12,717 nt of DNA from Methanobacteriaceae archaeon (GTDB lineage: Archaea; Methanobacteriota; Methanobacteria; Methanobacteriales; Methanobacteriaceae): contig WOYJ01000043.1 of NCBI GenBank assembly GCA_011620845.1, forward strand, positions 1-12,717, in the 5' to 3' direction. Both the position numbers and the translations under genes were made by a program. Positions 1 through 6,441 of the stretch are shown one piece after another; the first letter of the stretch is position 1, and each line of letters starts with the position of its first letter. The notes below the pieces were generated by a model. It was not told where the DNA came from, searched no databases, and saw only the letters and a program-made list of their open reading frames with translations.

Positions 1-79
1 AGAAAGTAAAATCTATTTTTTAAAGCAATAATGCTAGTATTTTAAACTAATAAAAAAATTTGAGGGATGCGATTATTCC

Positions 80-1654
80 ATGAAAACAGTTGTCACAGAT
101 GATAAAAGTCCCGGGATGATGGTCCTGGCAACGCTCATCATGGGAGCGGCGGTGGCCAACCTGAACCTTTCCGTGGCCAACGTAGCCCTACCATCAATAG
201 GCCAGGCCTTCGACGCATCACAGGTACTCATAAACCTGGTGGCGGTGGGATTCTCCCTGGGCCTGGCTGCGTCGGTGTTATGGTTCGGTGCTATGGGGGA
301 TCACCACGGCCGTAAGATGATGCTACTGGTAGGTACTTTTCTAGCAATACCATCATCTCTACTGGCAGGTTTTGCACCTTCAATCGAAGTACTCATCGCA
401 GCGCGGATCTTCGGAGGACTGGCAGCTGGAATGGCATTCCCCACCACTCTCGCACTTATAGCCGCCATATGGTCGGGTAAACAGAGGACAAGATCCATAG
501 CCTTATGGTCTGGTATAGGTGCAGCCGTAGCAGCTATGGGTCCCATGATCTCCGGCTTCCTCCTGTTAAACAGGGACTGGAGCTCGGTCTTTATAGTCAC
601 CATACCCCTGGCAGTGGTAGCCCTCATCATGATCTACAGGTTCATACCTTCTAATATCAACGAAACAGAAGAACCAGTGGACAATTTAGGAGGTTTCCTT
701 TCATTGATCTTCCTCGGCGGGCTGATATTGGCGATAAACTTCGCACCGGTACCCAGTGCCCTGACCATAACGATATTAGTATTAATCGTGGCTGTGGTTG
801 CCGGTGTATTCTTCATCATCCGCCAGTGCCGGGCTAAAAACCCACTCTACGATCTGGGGATTGCTAGGCGACCGACTTTCCTGGTTGCTGCCTGTGCCGG
901 TACTATAGTATTCGGATCGTTGATGGGAGCTATGTACATCGGACAGCAGTTTCTGCAGAACGTTTTAAACTACTCCACCCTTAACGCGGGGATTGCCATA
1001 TTACCTGCCGCTGTCTTCATGGTCTTTGTAGCTCCCTTTTCCGCTAGATTGGTGGAGAGGTTCGGCTCCAGATTCACCCTGTTATTAGGGTTCTTAATCT
1101 GTCTACTGGGGTTCTTTACCATGCTATTCCTTTGGAAGGAGGGCATACACTACTGGATAGTAGGGTTGGCTTATGCTTTAATTGGGACCGGTGTGGGAAT
1201 TGCCGGAACGCCCGCTTCGAATTCGTTGACAGGTAGTGTGCCTGTAGAACGGGAAGGAATGGCCTCCGGTACTGCGGACCTCCAGAGGGACTTCGGCGGT
1301 GCCATCATGACCAGCATATTTGGGGTGCTGCTTACCGCCGGATATTCCCGGACATTCAATAACCTTATCACCGGCCTTCCCACGAACGAAACACAGCAGA
1401 TATCCAGTGACGTGGTGGCCACCCTCCTGAAATCCTTCAGCAGCGCCGCAGACATAGCCCAAGCACATCCACAGTATCAAACCCAGATAATAGAAGCGGC
1501 CAGATCATCCTTCCTAGCTGGAACTGACTGGGCCTATATTGCAGGGATAATCGCCATCCTTATCGGTGCGGCCATTATCTACTTTAAATTTCCGAAAAAG
1601 GAAGCAGAAAAGAAGCTGCACCAGAAGTATCACCGGGAAGATAAGGGTGTTTAA
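80..1654 (+). CDS. DHA2-type MFS multidrug efflux transporter, 14 membrane helices
   Basis: A 524-residue, very hydrophobic protein of the major facilitator superfamily, expected to export drugs or other toxic compounds from the cytoplasm by proton antiport. Seen directly: the helix-1 motif LNLSVANVALPSIG (residues 28-41), motif A between helices 2 and 3 (GDHHGRK, 73-79), and a motif C-like GPMISGF stretch near residue 155. The length and the extra central helix pair fit the 14-helix DHA2 (EmrB/QacA) group; 12-helix members are about 400 residues. The ATG start follows GAGGGA at 62-67 with 12 bases between, and a TATA-like TTTTTTAAAG lies near 14-23. It is transcribed alone, and no linked repressor of the TetR or MarR kind is present. 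It looks more GC-rich than the genes at 3.0-3.8 kb. The family is clear; the substrate cannot be told from sequence. Confidence 0.93.
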   Translation: MKTVVTDDKSPGMMVLATLIMGAAVANLNLSVANVALPSIGQAFDASQVLINLVAVGFSLGLAASVLWFGAMGDHHGRKMMLLVGTFLAIPSSLLAGFAPSIEVLIAARIFGGLAAGMAFPTTLALIAAIWSGKQRTRSIALWSGIGAAVAAMGPMISGFLLLNRDWSSVFIVTIPLAVVALIMIYRFIPSNINETEEPVDNLGGFLSLIFLGGLILAINFAPVPSALTITILVLIVAVVAGVFFIIRQCRAKNPLYDLGIARRPTFLVAACAGTIVFGSLMGAMYIGQQFLQNVLNYSTLNAGIAILPAAVFMVFVAPFSARLVERFGSRFTLLLGFLICLLGFFTMLFLWKEGIHYWIVGLAYALIGTGVGIAGTPASNSLTGSVPVEREGMASGTADLQRDFGGAIMTSIFGVLLTAGYSRTFNNLITGLPTNETQQISSDVVATLLKSFSSAADIAQAHPQYQTQIIEAARSSFLAGTDWAYIAGIIAILIGAAIIYFKFPKKEAEKKLHQKYHREDKGV

Positions 1655-2111
1655 TGGTTTTCCTTAATATAACAGTCACAAAAAACTAATGTTGGAAGGA
1701 ACGTTGCTGTTTTTAAATTATATATAAGGAAATGATAATTTTCCACTTCCATATACCTGAATATAACGAAGTTATTTCACTTACCCGTAACAACGATAAG
1801 TTCAATCCACTAACTAAGCTTCCATAAATTAACAATAATGATTATCTGAGTATCACACTTTCATATCCAAATTCCACCAAAAAAGGTAAAGTATTTATAA
1901 TACCTGATGTATAGATAATATTCCCAACAAAAATTCACGAAGTATTGGACCACTTCGACGAAACTCTCCCAGGGATTTTATGGTAGATTTCAACTCTTAC
2001 CCCCTAAAAATTGTTTTTACTCTACCACTATTCCTTGGGAGTAACACTTTTATCTTTTCTCGTTTTAATAGTACCTAATTTTCTTTAGTGTTAACCAGTT
2101 TCTTTTACCTG
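1655..2111. other. gene-free stretch between the transporter and the phospholipase
   Basis: I see no credible coding region on either strand; frames are short and broken. The stretch is AT-rich and holds a long imperfect inverted repeat (1963-2044, listed separately), a small CGAAGT/ACTTCG inverted repeat at 1938-1957, and the ten-base direct repeat GTTAACCAGT at 2090-2099 and 2111-2120, the second copy reaching into the 3' end of the phospholipase gene. The transporter gene has no strong T-tract right after its stop; TTTTT near 1710 is the nearest candidate. Confidence 0.6.
1963..2044. repeat. long imperfect inverted repeat (nested hairpin)
   Basis: TGGTAGA (1981-1987) pairs perfectly with TCTACCA (2021-2027). 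Further out CTCCCA (1966-1971) pairs with TGGGAG (2036-2041), and GGGAT (1972-1976) pairs with ATTCC (2030-2034) allowing one G-T pair and one bulged base. The loop itself contains AAAAA (2006-2010) and TTTTT (2014-2018) around TTG. It lies about 70 bases beyond the 3' end of the phospholipase gene on the minus strand, so it may end that transcript. A small non-autonomous transposable element or a structured RNA is also possible; I see no target duplication or terminal motif to decide. Confidence 0.45.
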
Positions 2112-2792
2112 TTAACCAGTCGCTTCTGGACTTACAAACACGTAATTCCAGACGAAGTCCATGATCTGAGTCCATAGATCCGGGGATACTCCACCATTTA
2201 TACTCTCATTTACAGCTACCAGTGATGCTGATACTCCATCGTTGAGGTTACTTTGGATGATAGAAGTGTCACCTGTTTCTAACCAACGAGTCCAGCTTTC
2301 ACTGCCATGGTGGTAACCGTTCTGCATCCTGGTGTTTAGATCTAAACTGTTATTATAGGTGGCAACTGGTACCAGTTTCTTGGCCCGGTTTTCATAGCGG
2401 GAATGGTCCGAGGAATCCTCTTTACTTACACAGTGTGGGGCAGCAAAGGAGTCTGAGATGTAATGGGTGGCCACACCATAGTCGAAACTGGCCTCATCAT
2501 AGTCTCCCCGGTCGTAGGCAATTTTACCCTTGTCCAACCAGGACTTAGCTTTCTGGTAGCTGTTCGGGTAGCTGTGGTGTCTGTAATCCTTGAACACCTC
2601 ATCGGGTTCATTAGATGCGTTTTTCATTATCTCCAGGTTTAAATTCTTCTGGACATCTGGTGGCAGTCCCCAGTATACGGCCTCCGCTATATCAGCGTGT
2701 GTTTTCCATATCCAGGCTTCGGCAGAAGGAAGCGTGGATAGGATTAGTATCGTGAAAATTATTGTAATTTGTAAATGCCTTCGAGTTAACAA
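2112..2792 (-). CDS. secreted zinc-dependent phospholipase C-like protein
   Basis: A 226-residue exported protein of the zinc-dependent phospholipase C family (PF00882), related to Bacillus cereus PC-PLC and more distantly to S1/P1 nucleases. A signal peptide (basic LTRRH, hydrophobic 9-21) ends in SAEA before Trp27. In the Bacillus enzyme the mature N-terminal Trp is itself a zinc ligand, so this cleavage site fits the fold. Other likely ligands, in family order, are His32, Asp64, His72 or His73, His110 and Asp114 (THYISD), His120 (APH), His130 and Glu134 (DHSRYE): the whole trinuclear set is present. The start is TTG, chosen because AGGGGG lies six bases upstream and no ATG is available. 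Its promoter region is duplicated at about 4.0 kb. Activity is likely hydrolysis of a phosphoester outside the cell; the natural substrate is unknown, since archaeal lipids are ether lipids. Confidence 0.85.
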   Translation of the reverse strand: MLTRRHLQITIIFTILILSTLPSAEAWIWKTHADIAEAVYWGLPPDVQKNLNLEIMKNASNEPDEVFKDYRHHSYPNSYQKAKSWLDKGKIAYDRGDYDEASFDYGVATHYISDSFAAPHCVSKEDSSDHSRYENRAKKLVPVATYNNSLDLNTRMQNGYHHGSESWTRWLETGDTSIIQSNLNDGVSASLVAVNESINGGVSPDLWTQIMDFVWNYVFVSPEATG

Positions 2793-2933
2793 GGATATCC
2801 CCCTACATATAATTGTATAATATTGATTTTAAGCTTCAAACTTAAAGACTTTTATCTAACTGTAGGTTTGCGGGAAGTATTAAATAATTTGAAAATTAAG
2901 GTAATAAGAGAAGAGTTTAATTGGATACTGATA
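2793..2933. repeat. direct repeat copy 1: divergent promoter region of the phospholipase gene
   Basis: This copy matches 3977-4103. Shared blocks in order are CCCCCTACA (2799-2807, the complement of the phospholipase ribosome site), GATTTTAAGCTTC (2825-2837), a 33-base block (2853-2885) that differs at one base from copy 2, and TTTAATTG (2926-2933). From the first to the third block both copies span 93 bases. Leftward it is the working promoter of the phospholipase gene. Rightward it leads to a TTG at 2931 that opens only 13 codons before TAG, probably a fossil start. Confidence 0.8.
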
Positions 2934-2986
2934 GTGTTGATTTTCGGCTTATAAAATTGTAGAACCAGAATATATGATGCAATTTG

Positions 2987-3001
2987 AAAAAAAGTAAAAA
3001 A
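2987..3001 (-). terminator. T-tract terminator after the DUF2283 gene
   Basis: On the minus strand, T6 then T7 separated by two bases lie about 45 bases past the stop of the DUF2283 gene. Oligo-T runs like this are the usual archaeal intrinsic terminator. Confidence 0.5.
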
Positions 3002-3047
3002 GCAGGTTATCTGGAGCTAATTTATTCATAGATTAATTTAAACAATT

Positions 3048-3443
3048 TCATGCAGCTGCCCTTGCAAAATGTGCTTCGTTCGCTACTAAATTAGTTTCAT
3101 TTGCTATTTCTTCAACTAAAAACAACTGTATCTGTTTTTTGCGTATTGATATAAGAAAATTAGCTTCTAATTTAATTACATCCACACCTACATAAATATG
3201 AATATCCAACCCAATAGGCTGTTTGAGAGCTGATTTATTAACATTAAGTATTTTAGAAGCATTTAATAGCTCTAAAGCTACAGGAACATCGTTATCATCA
3301 AAATCTAATATAATATCATCAGTAAATCTTATAGATTTTTTATGATTATAATCTTCATCAACATAAAAAAATAATGAATCTCCTCTATAATCATAATCTT
3401 GTTCCATTTCAAAATATCTTTGGGATTTATGTTTCTCTATCAT
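3048..3443 (-). CDS. DUF2283-domain protein, putative antitoxin of a two-gene module
   Basis: A 131-residue protein. Residues about 17-66 match the small DUF2283 domain (PF10049): a YDYRGDSLFFYVDE strand pair, then SIRFTDDIILDFDDNDVPVALELLNASK with the typical acidic turn. The 65-residue C-terminal tail is longer than in minimal members and has hydrophobic strands. It begins 16 bases after the stop of the upstream DUF4258-like gene, so the two are almost surely one transcript; translation is probably coupled, because the ribosome site (CGAGAT) is weak. Met13 (3407) is an alternative start. DUF2283 genes often sit beside DUF4258 or other small toxin-like genes, so antitoxin is the best guess, but no biochemical role is known to me. 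The base composition is strikingly AT-rich, which suggests acquisition. Confidence 0.72.
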   Translation of the reverse strand: MIEKHKSQRYFEMEQDYDYRGDSLFFYVDEDYNHKKSIRFTDDIILDFDDNDVPVALELLNASKILNVNKSALKQPIGLDIHIYVGVDVIKLEANFLISIRKKQIQLFLVEEIANETNLVANEAHFARAAA

Positions 3444-3459
3444 AATCTCGTTTACTCAA

Positions 3460-3831
3460 TCATGTAATGATTGTTATAACCTTTATACTCTTTAATGCAG
3501 GATCACATGGGATAATTACTATTACTATATCATCTTTAACTGATTTATCTTTATGGTCATAATATAATTCAAAACGTTGCACTCCATATCTGATTTTCTT
3601 CTCAATCTTTTTGTATCTGCGTTCCATTAAATATTCATAAAGTGTCTCTTCCGATGAATCAGATAATCTTTTTCGAGCTCTTAATCGAGGATGTTTATCG
3701 ATAATAATCCTTTTTCTTGTTATATTGGATAACCATTCGCGTATTTCCTTCTTTGATAGATTGATGGTGTTATTTTTAGGACATATACTAGCATCGTCAG
3801 CATCATCGAAATTATCATTACCCACATACAT
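3460..3831 (-). CDS. DUF4258-like small basic protein, putative toxin (RelE/BECR-type)
   Basis: A 123-residue protein whose central part resembles DUF4258: HPRLRARKRL (residues 47-56) gives the His and spaced Arg seen at the start of the domain, followed by a helix, a YGVQRFELYY strand pair, a variable turn, and closing strands DIVIVIIPCD and KVITII. This family is predicted to have the BECR fold of RelE-like RNases, so a ribosome- or RNA-cleaving toxin is plausible by inference. The N-terminal 40 residues are unusual: an Asp-rich start (DNFDDADDAS), then KKEIREWLSNITRK. No ribosome site precedes the ATG. Instead a TATA box (3855-3863) sits about 28 bases upstream, which fits a leaderless transcript. 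It is paired with the DUF2283 gene downstream and is AT-rich like it. I am sure it is a gene, less sure of the family. Confidence 0.6.
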   Translation of the reverse strand: MYVGNDNFDDADDASICPKNNTINLSKKEIREWLSNITRKRIIIDKHPRLRARKRLSDSSEETLYEYLMERRYKKIEKKIRYGVQRFELYYDHKDKSVKDDIVIVIIPCDPALKSIKVITIIT

Positions 3832-3854
3832 TCATTAAATATTATTACTTTTAT

Positions 3855-3863
3855 CATATAAAA
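3855..3863 (-). promoter_or_regulatory. TATA box of the DUF4258/DUF2283 module
   Basis: TTTTATATG on the minus strand is centred about 28 bases before the ATG at 3831, the spacing expected if transcription starts at or next to the start codon. The absence of a ribosome site agrees with a leaderless message. Confidence 0.45.
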
Positions 3864-3976
3864 TATTATAATTATATTATTCACATAATGCTATGTAATC
3901 CATTAAAGTAGAACCATGTTATTGAGAAATTAAAAAACATAAGAAATCAGTTTTCAAGTTCTTCTGGTTCAAATAT

Positions 3977-4103
3977 GGAGAACCCCCTACAAACTACTTA
4001 TAATTAGATTTTAAGCTTCTTAAATATATAGAGACATATCTAACTGTGGGTTTGCGGGAAGTATTAAATTTGAGAATCAACAGATATAATCGGTGTTTAA
4101 TTG
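3977..4103. repeat. direct repeat copy 2: divergent promoter region before the zinc-ribbon gene
   Basis: This is the second copy of 2793-2933, with CCCCCTACA (3983-3991), GATTTTAAGCTTC (4007-4019), the 33-base block (4037-4069) and TTTAATTG (4096-4103). Rightward it carries the TATA box and TTG start of the zinc-ribbon gene. Leftward it still has the complement of a GGGGG ribosome site, but the reading frame beyond is only about 17 codons. The ancestral order was probably phospholipase - promoter - zinc ribbon, now split by the toxin-like module. Confidence 0.8.
4020..4030 (+). promoter_or_regulatory. TATA box of the membrane zinc-ribbon gene
   Basis: TTAAATATATA is a good archaeal box A. 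A start of transcription some 25 bases on would fall in the strongly conserved 33-base block (4037-4069), leaving a leader of about 50 bases before the TTG. Confidence 0.5.
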
Positions 4104-4349
4104 AGTGAAATCAAATGTCCTAACTGCGGAGAACCAAACCCTGAAAACGCCCAGGTTTGCCAGAAATGTGGCGCCTCATTATTAGATCAGGTAGAAGCTT
4201 GCCTTGACATATCAAATCCAGATACCAGTTGCCAGACCACTGAAAAAGATTCTAAAAGGGTTTTACTACTTAGTATTGTGATAATAGTTATCTTGCTTCT
4301 TATTATAACTTTTATTTTATCGTTCGCTCCAAGTGCGTACTGGGGTTAA
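4101..4349 (+). CDS. small zinc-ribbon protein with one C-terminal membrane helix
   Basis: An 82-residue protein: an N-terminal zinc ribbon with Cys6, Cys9, Cys20 and Cys23 in the CPNCG...CQKCG pattern, a short linker with two further cysteines (34, 44), and a single hydrophobic helix at 54-75 ending in SFAPSAYWG. This layout suggests a tail-anchored protein whose metal-binding head faces the cytoplasm. The start is TTG, preceded by GGTG at 4092-4095; TTG starts recur in this window. It is transcribed alone from the copy-2 promoter and converges on the ARPP-1 gene, with a single base between the two stop codons. The ribbon is of the same general type as in the gene cluster beyond 9.6 kb. No specific function can be given. 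Confidence 0.8.
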   Translation: MSEIKCPNCGEPNPENAQVCQKCGASLLDQVEACLDISNPDTSCQTTEKDSKRVLLLSIVIIVILLLIITFILSFAPSAYWG

Positions 4350-4350
4350 A

Positions 4351-5274
4351 CTAGGCCAGATTAAAGAACACACTGTGTATAACCTTATCCTTAACAGTTA
4401 GTGATGAACCGACCAGTTTATCTCCAGTGAACCGGTGGTCGCAGCCGTGCCCCACTGATTTATGCCTGCTTTCCTCTGTCTTTTTCGTTTTATCCATGAA
4501 CTCCTTAGCTTCCTGGACAGCATCTTTTCCATCTTTCTCTTTTTCAGGGGATAACAAAGCTTCCAGTGCATAGCTTCTAATCAGCTTATCGTGGAGTAAT
4601 TTATATGCTTTCTCTGATGATACCACTTCTAAACCGGCTATTTCACCATTTATAAGTATCAAGACACCCTTCTGTTTTTCCATGTAGGGGAATGCATCTG
4701 TATACTTTGATAGATCTTTTTCCCGGGATGTGTAGATATCTTTCATGGCCTGGGTATTGCTTTGAACTTCAGCATCCACGGACAAGCAGTGTACCTCATT
4801 CCATACTTCCCTCTGGTCTGATCGGAAGTGGCCTTCACGCCTAAGTGAATCTTTGACCGATGCTGATTTGCTTCTCCTCACCCGGTGTGCAGCTACATCA
4901 TCTGAATCACGGAACTTTCTTGATTTATAAGCCCATCTGCCTTGTTCGGTGCAGCTTACCGGGATTGGAATTTCCTCCCCAGAACCTACCAGTATGGTGG
5001 TGTTCAATACTCTGTTTTGCTTGGCTCCGATGATCTCTTCCCCGTCCAAGAGGAGAACGGGTATATCTGCCAGGTTCTTCACCAGTAATTCACCCACACT
5101 ACCTTCCTCATCTACTTCGGTGATGAGCAGAAGGTCCTTTTCCATGGCCTCCCTCAGGGTCATGTAGTTTGGTCCAGTTATTGGGGAGAATATGGGTATC
5201 ACCGCCATGTCGCCAAATTCTGTTACTGGACCTAAATCCAGGTTTGATATATATTCTTCCATTATTTTATCCAT
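4351..5274 (-). CDS. ARPP-1-like domain protein (ADP-ribosylglycohydrolase-associated family)
   Basis: A 307-residue soluble protein. The core pattern DGEEIIGAKQNRVLN (residues 77-91) followed by IPIPVSCTEQGRW (102-114) is what I recognise as ARPP-1 (PF20208), a family named for its genomic association with ADP-ribosylglycohydrolases and rhodanese-phosphatase proteins. Its molecular activity is not established. The N-terminal part has the usual strands ending in MAVIPIFSP; the C-terminal half is helical and charged, ending with a CDHRFTGDKLVGSSL segment and a hydrophobic strand. The ATG start has AGGAGG ten bases upstream, overlapping the stop of the receiver gene, so the two form a tight operon. 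A broken ADP-ribosylglycohydrolase gene lies 3 kb away. The family name is from memory and should be treated as likely rather than certain. Confidence 0.7.
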   Translation of the reverse strand: MDKIMEEYISNLDLGPVTEFGDMAVIPIFSPITGPNYMTLREAMEKDLLLITEVDEEGSVGELLVKNLADIPVLLLDGEEIIGAKQNRVLNTTILVGSGEEIPIPVSCTEQGRWAYKSRKFRDSDDVAAHRVRRSKSASVKDSLRREGHFRSDQREVWNEVHCLSVDAEVQSNTQAMKDIYTSREKDLSKYTDAFPYMEKQKGVLILINGEIAGLEVVSSEKAYKLLHDKLIRSYALEALLSPEKEKDGKDAVQEAKEFMDKTKKTEESRHKSVGHGCDHRFTGDKLVGSSLTVKDKVIHSVFFNLA

Positions 5275-5288
5275 AATATTCAGTCCTC

Positions 5289-5642
5289 CTATGAATTATT
5301 AGTTTTAACTTGCAGGATATGGTTAGTTTTCTCCAGTAATTCTTCTTCTGTGAAGGGTTTGTACAGGAAATCGTAGGTAACCTGCAGGGTGGATTTTTCA
5401 TCCTGGCCAATCTCGCACTCACTCTGGCTGGTGAGAAATATGATGGGAATTTGAACCTCCCCGATCTGGTCCATGGAGATGAAGTCCATATCAATTATCA
5501 CCAGATCCATCTCATAGTCCGCCACTAAAATCTCCTTGAGGGTGTTGGTGATAAACGGGACCAGATATCCATTACTTTCCAGGTTTTTCTTGATCATCAT
5601 GGCGATGATAACATTATCTACTACTAAAACAATTTTTTTCAC
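5289..5642 (-). CDS. stand-alone receiver (CheY-like) domain protein, atypical
   Basis: A 117-residue protein consisting of one response-regulator receiver domain. Residues 3-9 give the first strand (KIVLVVD), Asp51 in LVIIDMD is the expected phosphoacceptor, Thr71 in IIFLTS the switch residue, and Lys95-Pro96 in YKPF the conserved lysine. Two departures are visible: the acidic pair is Asp9-Asn10 instead of two acids, which should weaken magnesium binding, and only 20 residues separate Asp51 from Thr71, so helix 3 is largely missing. No output domain is present and no histidine kinase is nearby. The start is GTG at 5642 with GGGGGG upstream. The gene ends 14 bases before the ARPP-1 gene, whose ribosome site overlaps its stop, so it may regulate or partner with that protein. 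It may work without phosphorylation. Confidence 0.78.
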   Translation of the reverse strand: MKKIVLVVDNVIIAMMIKKNLESNGYLVPFITNTLKEILVADYEMDLVIIDMDFISMDQIGEVQIPIIFLTSQSECEIGQDEKSTLQVTYDFLYKPFTEEELLEKTNHILQVKTNNS

Positions 5643-5663
5643 TATTTAATTCCCCCCTAATTT

Positions 5664-5689
5664 AAAAAAAGAAATAAAAAAATTAAAAA
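5664..5689 (-). terminator. T-tract terminator after the lipoprotein gene
   Basis: Read on the minus strand, T5, T7 and T7 runs follow one another just past the lipoprotein stop (5692). This is a strong archaeal-type terminator and separates that operon from the receiver/ARPP-1 operon. Confidence 0.6.
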
Positions 5690-5691
5690 TT

Positions 5692-6114
5692 TTAGTTTAA
5701 GTTTTGTGTAGTTTTGTAGATGGCATCTGATTCATCGCCACCATCAAAGGGAGAATCAAAGATTAATAAGTCAAATTTTGCTGGTGTACTACCCTCTGGT
5801 ATAAATGACATTGCATCAAACTTAATAGATTCACCGGCTTTAGCATCGTTGGTATTCCATGCTAATGATGATCGTTCGATGACGTTACCTTCTGCATCGT
5901 ACCATTTAAGTACTATTTCCAGGTAACTGAAATCTTTACTTGGTGTAATAGTACCAAGAACATGATAACTCCCATAGCCACTGTTTTGCACAGTTATACC
6001 GGTAACATTCACCGGTGGAGTATTGCTTTCACCAGAATTACTGGTACAACCACTAATGGCTACAATACCGACGATCAGTAAAACCACAACACCTAACATT
6101 AAACCATTCTTCAT
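5692..6114 (-). CDS. FxLYD-type surface lipoprotein
   Basis: A 140-residue exported lipoprotein. Residues 1-22 form a signal peptide ending in the lipobox ISGC, with Cys23 as the lipid-modified residue, followed by a flexible Ser/Asn/Pro-rich linker. The rest is a single beta-sandwich-like domain: VTGITVQNSGYGSYHVLGTI, then SYLEIVLKWYDAEGNVIERS, then a FDAMSFIPEG...FDLLIFDSP segment. This order of strands and the WYDAEGNVI turn are typical of FxLYD domains in archaeal surface proteins. The ATG has GGAGGG seven bases upstream and lies 15 bases after the stop of the DUF4064 gene, so the two are co-transcribed. It likely sits on the outer face of the membrane; the partner or ligand is unknown. 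Confidence 0.75.
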   Translation of the reverse strand: MKNGLMLGVVVLLIVGIVAISGCTSNSGESNTPPVNVTGITVQNSGYGSYHVLGTITPSKDFSYLEIVLKWYDAEGNVIERSSLAWNTNDAKAGESIKFDAMSFIPEGSTPAKFDLLIFDSPFDGGDESDAIYKTTQNLN

Positions 6115-6129
6115 AATTTTTCCCTCCTA

Positions 6130-6441
6130 CTATTTTCTTATCAAAGCAGCTAAACCAGCGATTCCCAGGAGCGCCGCTCCTATCACACCGAAGGCGGAAA
6201 TGCTGATTAAAAGCCATATGGCACTGACTATTAAGATTATTCCTCCAATTTTGGGATTTTGAGTTACGTAAACCGCGCCGACGAGTCCCACTATGGATGC
6301 CAGTACCGCGCTTACTCCCAGACCAAATATTGAGGACTCAAAAGCCGAAAATATCAGTGCAAAGACTCCTCCTAAAAGTCCAAATACTCCTCCCAGAACA
6401 CCCAGTACAACTTCCAGGGTTCTGGATCTCTCTACTTCCAA
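6130..6441 (-). CDS. DUF4064 family small membrane protein
   Basis: A 103-residue membrane protein with about four hydrophobic helices. The start SRTLEVVLGVLGGVFGLLGGVFALI and the later PKIGGIILIVSAIWLLI segment match DUF4064 proteins (PF13273), common in methanogens and of unknown function. I place the start at TTG 6441: a perfect GGAGGTG lies eight bases upstream of it, inside the coding sequence of the longer reading. ATG 6465 has only one base between GGAG and the start, and the longest reading (from 6537) would run through the TATA box at 6505-6513. It is the first gene of an operon with the lipoprotein, and the pair is divergent from the CARF regulator. Confidence 0.72.
   Translation of the reverse strand: MEVERSRTLEVVLGVLGGVFGLLGGVFALIFSAFESSIFGLGVSAVLASIVGLVGAVYVTQNPKIGGIILIVSAIWLLISISAFGVIGAALLGIAGLAALIRK

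Noticed and set aside
1171..1480. Two minus-strand open frames opposite the transporter gene
   Set aside because: They lie wholly within a well-supported transporter gene, have no ribosome sites, and show no recognisable domains.
2931..2972. Short TTG-started frame after promoter copy 1
   Set aside because: Thirteen codons with no similarity to the zinc-ribbon gene beyond the start; better read as a fossil of the duplication than as a gene.
5267..5494. Second minus-strand open frame overlapping the receiver gene
   Set aside because: It overlaps the receiver in another frame; the receiver has clear domain motifs and ribosome-site support and this one has neither.
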